From contig JARFIW010000941.1 of the NCBI GenBank assembly GCA_036346225.1, positions 1,235,501 to 1,299,500 on the forward strand: 64,000 bases of DNA, read 5' to 3'. This document shows positions 58,875 to 64,000 of the stretch, piece after piece. Made by a program: the position numbers and the translations under genes. The notes beneath the pieces were generated by a model. It was given only the letters and a program-made list of their open reading frames with translations. It ran no database searches and had not been told where the DNA came from. Within the stretch, counting starts at the first letter, position 1; each line of letters begins with the position of its first letter. The DNA is from Platerodrilus igneus. Taxonomy: Eukaryota > Arthropoda > Insecta > Coleoptera > Lycidae.

Positions 58875-61037
58875 TGCTGTGATATACTCCTGTGAATGTG
58901 GGAACTGGGTCCTTTCAACAAAAAAATTCTAGTCCCACCGATTGGGCGTCATAAACTGCTGTGATCCTGTTTTCGCCTCGGCTGCTCACCTAATTTTATA
59001 AACCTCCTCATTCATAAAAAAAACAAACACATTCCTACCACAAACATCAACGTTAACTCTATTTACATCAATATTCACAATACAATAAAATTTCCAAATT
59101 AAAACTCCGCATAAATTTCAGTTTTAAAAAGAATTTCAAGATTAATTTTATTATCATTTTAACGTGCATCCAGAATTAAAGTCCTTGTAGGATGCCTACT
59201 AATTAATATAACAATATATGCAGAGTAAAAGGAGCATCTACCACCCTTTACGTTAATTAACCAGGTTCGTCTAATTGAGCTCAAAGACATACCTAAAATT
59301 TCATCATAATCCAGAACATCAATACTAAATACCCCTTTCTACTTAAACAAGCAAATTTCATCTTAACATTAAAATTTTATGGTTAGTACAATTTCACTAA
59401 TGTCCATTTAAAGTAAATCAATTATCAAGTAATTCAACACACACAAAATGTCAAACAAAATAGTATAATAAAGTTATTCAACACACACCAAAATGTCAAA
59501 CAAAATAGTATAATTTACCTGAAGGTTACTGTCCTCGTAGCTTTAATGTACATCGTCCCTCTAGTTAATCACACCATTCCAACAGGATTATATTTACGGC
59601 TTCTAATTCTCAACGCTTTTAAAATTTTCTCCATCACCATTTATTTAAAGTTGTTTCAGGGCTTTTCCGGAACTCATCTGTGTATATCTGACCCTTGTTT
59701 CGTGGATCCAGACACGTATTTGAACCATTTAATTATTAACACCCCGAAAATAGCAAAGAAATTCATGCGTCTTTCACCAATATACGCCAAAACTGCCTAC
59801 TTTTGTGTATACATTTGTCGTTGTAAATTTTGCTAATTGGTACAGTGATACTAAATTTTATTACCTTGTATCTAGGTGCACTGAAGTACATTCATGTTAG
59901 CACGTAAATAACAAACTATTTTGAATCACTAAAATATACGAGCAAACTTTAAATTATTTTATCAAACTAAAATGCACTGTTTAACATCTTCAATCAAGTC
60001 GCGGATGTAAGAGCTTTTAACGCATCGAATAGTCAAAAGTCTAAGAGACCGAAATTCATATTACCACCGGTATATATAGCGAATAGCCGGCACGTCGCTT
60101 TGTTCCCCAAAACGGGTAATTCTAAGAATTTCTCATGCTATGTTCCCATTCCGTCGCTCGCGCGTCGGTTTTTACGAATTTTCACTCGCCCCAGTTAAAA
60201 TCTCAGAAATTCTCACACGGCACGCAAACATGTCCGAGAAAAGCTAATTAATTTTTGTACAGAAATCGTTGTTTCTACCTCTGATATTTGCATCCTATTT
60301 TCAACCAATTGTGACCCTCGTGACGTTGCTTAAATCACGCCTTTTACTATATGTGTCTTTGCTTGACGCATTTTCTCTTTCCTTTTCTAACCTGTTCGTA
60401 TTGGTGCAAATTGATATTCTTTATTATCGATTATATTTTAGTCCATGTGGACTATCTGGGTTAAATAACCCCGTATCGCACCTTCTCGTGAATATTAAGC
60501 CACGGTTTCTTCAAGATTCTTTGAAACCATTTGTTATCTACACAATTTTCGCCGTACGTGATATTTAAACTACGCAGGTGTTCAAAATAATATTAATTCT
60601 CAGAGCATTATTTTCTGGTATTATAATCTTGGGTTTTTACAGACTTTTATGCTTATTATTAATAATGGTTTAATTAACTCCAATTAAAATTGACTTCTAT
60701 CCTTTCATTTTTAGCGAATACAAGTTAAATATTAATTATTATGTGTACACTTTGTTTTACTACCGGTTACTTAAAATAGGGTTAATTAATATAAATTTTG
60801 TACGTAATTTCCATTTGTTTAGGAATAATTACATTACACGCAGAGCTTGTTAATACTGTTTCTTTTGATGTAAAGCGTCTTGTCCATGATTTAGATCTCT
60901 TATTTTTACTGAAACTAATAAATTTTTATGCTTCACGGTTTTAATAACGCGTATTATTTAATAAAATTCCTTATACACGGTGATTAAAATTATTTGATGT
61001 GATTATTTAATTTTCTACCCTGGTCTAAATATGAGTA
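58875..61037 (-). repeat. LTR-C 5' LTR
   Basis: Same length and nearly the same sequence as 53954-56116. It contains the element's promoter by position, but no TATA box stands out. Confidence 0.92.
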
Positions 61038-62244
61038 ATATATATTGGATCAATAACCTTTTATACCAATCAATAATATTAATTCACGCAAGGTAAAATC
61101 TTGGAGAACTTTTATTAAAAATTTACCTTTACCTTTGCTTTTGTAGGTAATAGTCATTACTAAACAAAAAAATTCTATTTGTGACCTGCTCTTTGTGTAC
61201 ACAGAAACAAGTAAATTATATTAGGAGCAAACACGATCTTAAAACAACTCTCAAATATAAACCTTTTACAAAAGTGAAAGCTTTGACGTTTTAATAAATG
61301 TTATAGTTCAAAATCTTAGCTATAAATTTGATGTTATTTTCAATTTCATAAATAAAATTAACCGACTTTACAAAACTGCAAAATTGAGTATTTGCATAAC
61401 TTACTACCTGCAGATTACTATTTATAAAAGATATAAAAATACGAAATCTTTCCAAATTAAAATGCCTGCACGGATAACGCCAAATAACCATCAAATTCCG
61501 TAATGTTTGTAACTGAATATTTTTCATCCATTTAAATTAAAAGTTGAATTCTCTAGGTTTAATCGCTCATACGATAACCAACGTGTGATACGGTACTCTT
61601 CAAGCACAACAGCCGTAAATCCTAAACATCTGTCCAGCATGAACTAAATTTACCCATAACAGATACGGCCAAACTAATAACAAGAATAAGAGCGAAGATA
61701 AGAACAAAAATAAGAAGCCCTAAAGGAATAAAAATTAGTTAAATGTATTTAATATGTTAACTTACGATTCGTGTTTACTCAACAACACAACTATTAGCTT
61801 TCTTAAAAAATTAGAGCAAAACCAATTTGCTAAACGAGCATATGCCTATTTTTATCAATCCAGACCAGATATCTGTTTAACATTGAAAATCCATGCACCA
61901 GCCAAAATTCTATATAAATATTTTCACCGTAAATAAAGTGTACGGAGATCCACCAAAAGTGTAGGATTATAAATTGTACGTCCGCTATGCCAAATCCATT
62001 ATTCCGTAGCATCTTGCAAAAATGGCGTATGTACTTTTACTTACGTTGTTCACGATCGAAGACAAAGTTCTGTCGTGTTGCCGATAATTTAAATCATTTA
62101 ATAAATAATAGACAAATGATTGACAACTTAAACTAATATAGATTTGTACAAAAGGAAAATTTATATACAGAGCGTTTATTAAAGATGCGCTCGACAATAC
62201 AAAAATAGTAAGTGTTGAAAGGAAAGAAAATCAACACGTTATAT
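61038..62244. other. remainder of insertion X, no gene
   Basis: AT-rich; short frames at 61754-61936 and 61985-62197 show no domain. Confidence 0.5.
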
Positions 62245-62602
62245 CCGACGGTCAGGTATCGAGATTACTTAGAAATTAAGATTGCAACAATGTAATTATG
62301 AATAGAGTTAAGAATAAGCAGACATGAGAGCTGCAAGTTCCCACAGCCATGTGAGGGAGCAGGGATATTATAAAAAGCCCGGGAGCTCCAGTCCACGACA
62401 GTTAGTCCAGCGATCAGCTTTAGCATTGCAGTTTGTTAGACTACTCATTTTAAGTACAATTAACTGGTGTAATTTCGATTAAAGTAATATTCAATTAAAT
62501 TGCCAAAATTCCATAAGTCAATTCTGTATCAATAAATAAAATTGTTAAGAAGTTTGGAAATGGTTTTTTAAAAAGGCCGCTCTCAAGCCACGAACCTTAA
62601 CT
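62245..62602 (+). repeat. Gypsy 3' LTR, second part
   Basis: Resumes at CCGACGGTCAGGTATCG exactly where 53567 stopped relative to the 5' LTR and runs to CCTTAACT, including the TATTATAAAAAG box and AATAAATAAAATTG. Confidence 0.87.
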
Positions 62603-62684
62603 CGAGTACACACAGACACTAATACGCGCACTAGCATTTAAAAACCGGATTCACACATTCACATAATAGACACACATTAAAACT

Positions 62685-64000
62685 TTGTCTACCTTTACTA
62701 ATGAAGACAGCAAAAGGAAAAATACGGTAACTGAATTTGATTGTAAGATTTGCCAAAAAATTTTTTTAAACCAACGTAAATTGAATATTCACAACAGAAA
62801 AATTCATAACTCAGACAGTAAGTCACAAACACATAAAAGTCAATCTGATATACCTATTCCTACCGATTCGACAGATTCATATTCCGAATGCTTTTTATTT
62901 AACAAAAGTTTAGCAAATCTGAAACAATCAATGGTTGTGGTAAAGAGGGTTCCCAAAAGTGTCAGAGTCCAAGTAGCCATACACCTTAATACACATATAA
63001 AAGATGTTATAAATTCGAATTCGGTTACTTCTTGAATAATCTTTTCTATTTGCCTATAAAATTCTATCTGTCTCTCAAAGAAATTCTAAATCTAAACTGG
63101 ATAAAAATAATAAATCAATTTCTTCACAAATTTTGTCTAATTTAAGACAACCAAAAATACTTGATTCTATACATTCTAAACATTGTAAATTTAATAACAA
63201 GGAAACGTCTTATAATATGTCCAACAGAATTGTCAACAAAGTTTGCGATGGGGATCTTCAAGGTGCGGTTAAAATTTTAAGTTCGAATGATAGCCTAGCC
63301 CCTTTTAATGACTACACTTTCGAAAACCTGAAGAAAAAACACCCATCTGCTAGTAATTTACAACATAAAATTCATAATTTCGAAAATACGCTAATGGTAA
63401 CAGAAACAGATGTTCTAATTGCAGTCAAATCCTTTCGCACAGGATCTGCAGGTGGTCTAGACTCTCTTCGGCCTTCACATCTTCAAGACCTTCTTAGTTT
63501 TACTACGGGTACTAACACTCAACCTCTTTTATCTTCGTTAACATCTTTATGCAACCTTATGTTGTCTGGTAAGGTTAATGACAAAATTTGTCCAATTCTT
63601 TATGGTGCATCACTATGTGCATTAAATAAAAAAAGCGGGGACACTAGACCAATCGCAGTAGGAAATGTTTTTCGTCGTTTAGTTGCCAAAATAGCATGTA
63701 CAAAGATCAAAGACAGTTTAGGAAATTTGTTTAGACCCACTCAATTTGGTTTCGGAACACCTGGTGGTTGTGAAATAGTTGCACACACTGCCCGTTTATA
63801 CCTAAATTCTATATCATCCTCCACCAATAAAGTCCTCCTAAAAATAGATTTTAAAAATGCATTTAACACAATCAATCGTTCAATTCTTTTAGATTACGTT
63901 CAGAAATACACACCTCTATATACCCTTTAATTTGCCAATGCTACCTACAATACAGTTACTTGAGTTTTGGCAATAAAGTTATACACTCTGAACGAGGCGT
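62685..64000 (+). pseudogene. zinc-finger/RT non-LTR element, runs off the window
   Basis: N-terminal C2H2 finger CKICQKIFLNQRKLNIHNRK at ~62740-62805. A frameshift follows, then from ~63070 an RT frame to 63930: SFRTGSAGGLDSLRPSHLQD, GDTRPIAVGNVFRRL, RPTQFGFGTPGGCE and VLLKIDFKNAFNTINR (RT motif with the first catalytic Asp). A one-base frameshift near 63895-63915 moves the next part (CQCYLQYSYLSFGNKVIHSE) into another frame. The FxDD box would lie beyond base 64000. A zinc finger before RT suggests the R2/NeSL/CRE-type group; clade not settled. Confidence 0.8.

Larger units (their letters stand above)
53954..61037 (-). mobile_element. LTR-C retrotransposon, gag-protease only
   Basis: Two LTRs of 2,163 bp each (53954-56116 and 58875-61037) differ at only about a dozen positions by eye, so the insertion is recent. 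The internal region on the minus strand encodes gag, protease and a stub of integrase; RT, RNase H and the integrase core are absent. The polypurine tract AGGGGGAAAA abuts the 3' LTR at 56117-56126. A primer-binding-like TGGCGACC lies 5 bp inside the 5' LTR at 58862-58869. The Gypsy superfamily is inferred from the protease and integrase stub. Confidence 0.88.
53568..62244. mobile_element. unassigned 1.6 kb insertion (X) carrying LTR-C
   Basis: Sequence between the two halves of the Gypsy 3' LTR. Excluding LTR-C it totals ~1.59 kb (53568-53953 plus 61038-62244). It begins TGCCACCCC and ends near CACGTTATAT; CCG is shared at both junctions. No coding frame. A solo LTR is plausible but not shown. 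Confidence 0.6.
46941..62602 (+). mobile_element. errantivirus-like Gypsy element with env, nested-in
   Basis: 5' LTR ~46941-47416, then a GGCGCAGTCG primer-binding site like that of 17.6/297-type errantiviruses (tRNA-Ser). After it come decayed gag, pol with the polymerase core deleted, env, and a purine tract (53409-53421). The 3' LTR is split in two: 53446-53567 and 62245-62602. Removing the insert at 53568-62244 leaves ~7 kb. Flanks show no clear target duplication and the LTR start is uncertain by ~25 bp. Confidence 0.82.

Overview
The window is AT-rich eukaryotic DNA from an insect-like genome. The evidence is 48-53 bp spliceosomal introns, an EB-module membrane protein gene, and arthropod-type transposons: an errantivirus-like Gypsy element with env, piggyBac, Tc1/mariner, hAT, RTE/CR1-type LINEs and a Penelope-like foldback. 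The order is not resolved; a beetle with a large, repeat-rich genome is a guess. There are no bacterial genes, operons or CRISPR arrays.

Only one host gene can be supported. It lies on the minus strand and I assembled it from five exons by splice sites and phase: 34518-34599 (signal peptide), 34323-34469, 15275-15421, 14961-15221 and 7131-7486 (C-terminal hydrophobic anchor). All junctions are phase 1 and the frame closes to 330 codons plus stop. The product is a secreted or membrane-anchored protein with six EB-like cysteine modules. Two introns are tiny (48 and 53 bp). The other two are 7.5 kb and 18.9 kb and are filled with mobile DNA.

Layout. 0.2-0.8 kb: Gypsy pol remnant (-). 1.3-3.0 kb: LINE remnant (+). 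3-7.1 kb: nothing recognisable. 7.1-34.6 kb: the EB gene. Its introns hold (TA)n-flanked LTR-like families A and B, a direct duplication, a long-TIR Tc1/mariner element with a solo LTR inside it, a 1.35 kb hairpin element and a ~440-bp tandem array that reverses polarity. 35-37.4 kb: hAT and LINE fragments and a Penelope-like hairpin. 38.6-41.6 kb: solo LTR-C carrying a TIR-less transposase fragment. 41.8 kb: tRNA-like pseudogene. 43.0-46.1 kb: G-rich minisatellite and a complete but dead piggyBac. 46.2-46.8 kb: LINE 3' end. 46.9-62.6 kb: errantivirus-like Gypsy element whose 3' LTR is split by a 1.6 kb insertion, itself split by a gag-protease LTR-C element. 62.7-64.0 kb: zinc-finger/RT non-LTR element running off the window.

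Themes: nearly every LTR-type element sits on a (TA)n tract. Families A, B and C share a terminal motif like TGMTRTGATA. All three pol-bearing LTR elements have lost the polymerase core. All four copies of family B keep a direct repeat of AGGTCA-like half-sites with a 4-bp spacer at their start. All homology statements come from reading by eye; no database search was made.
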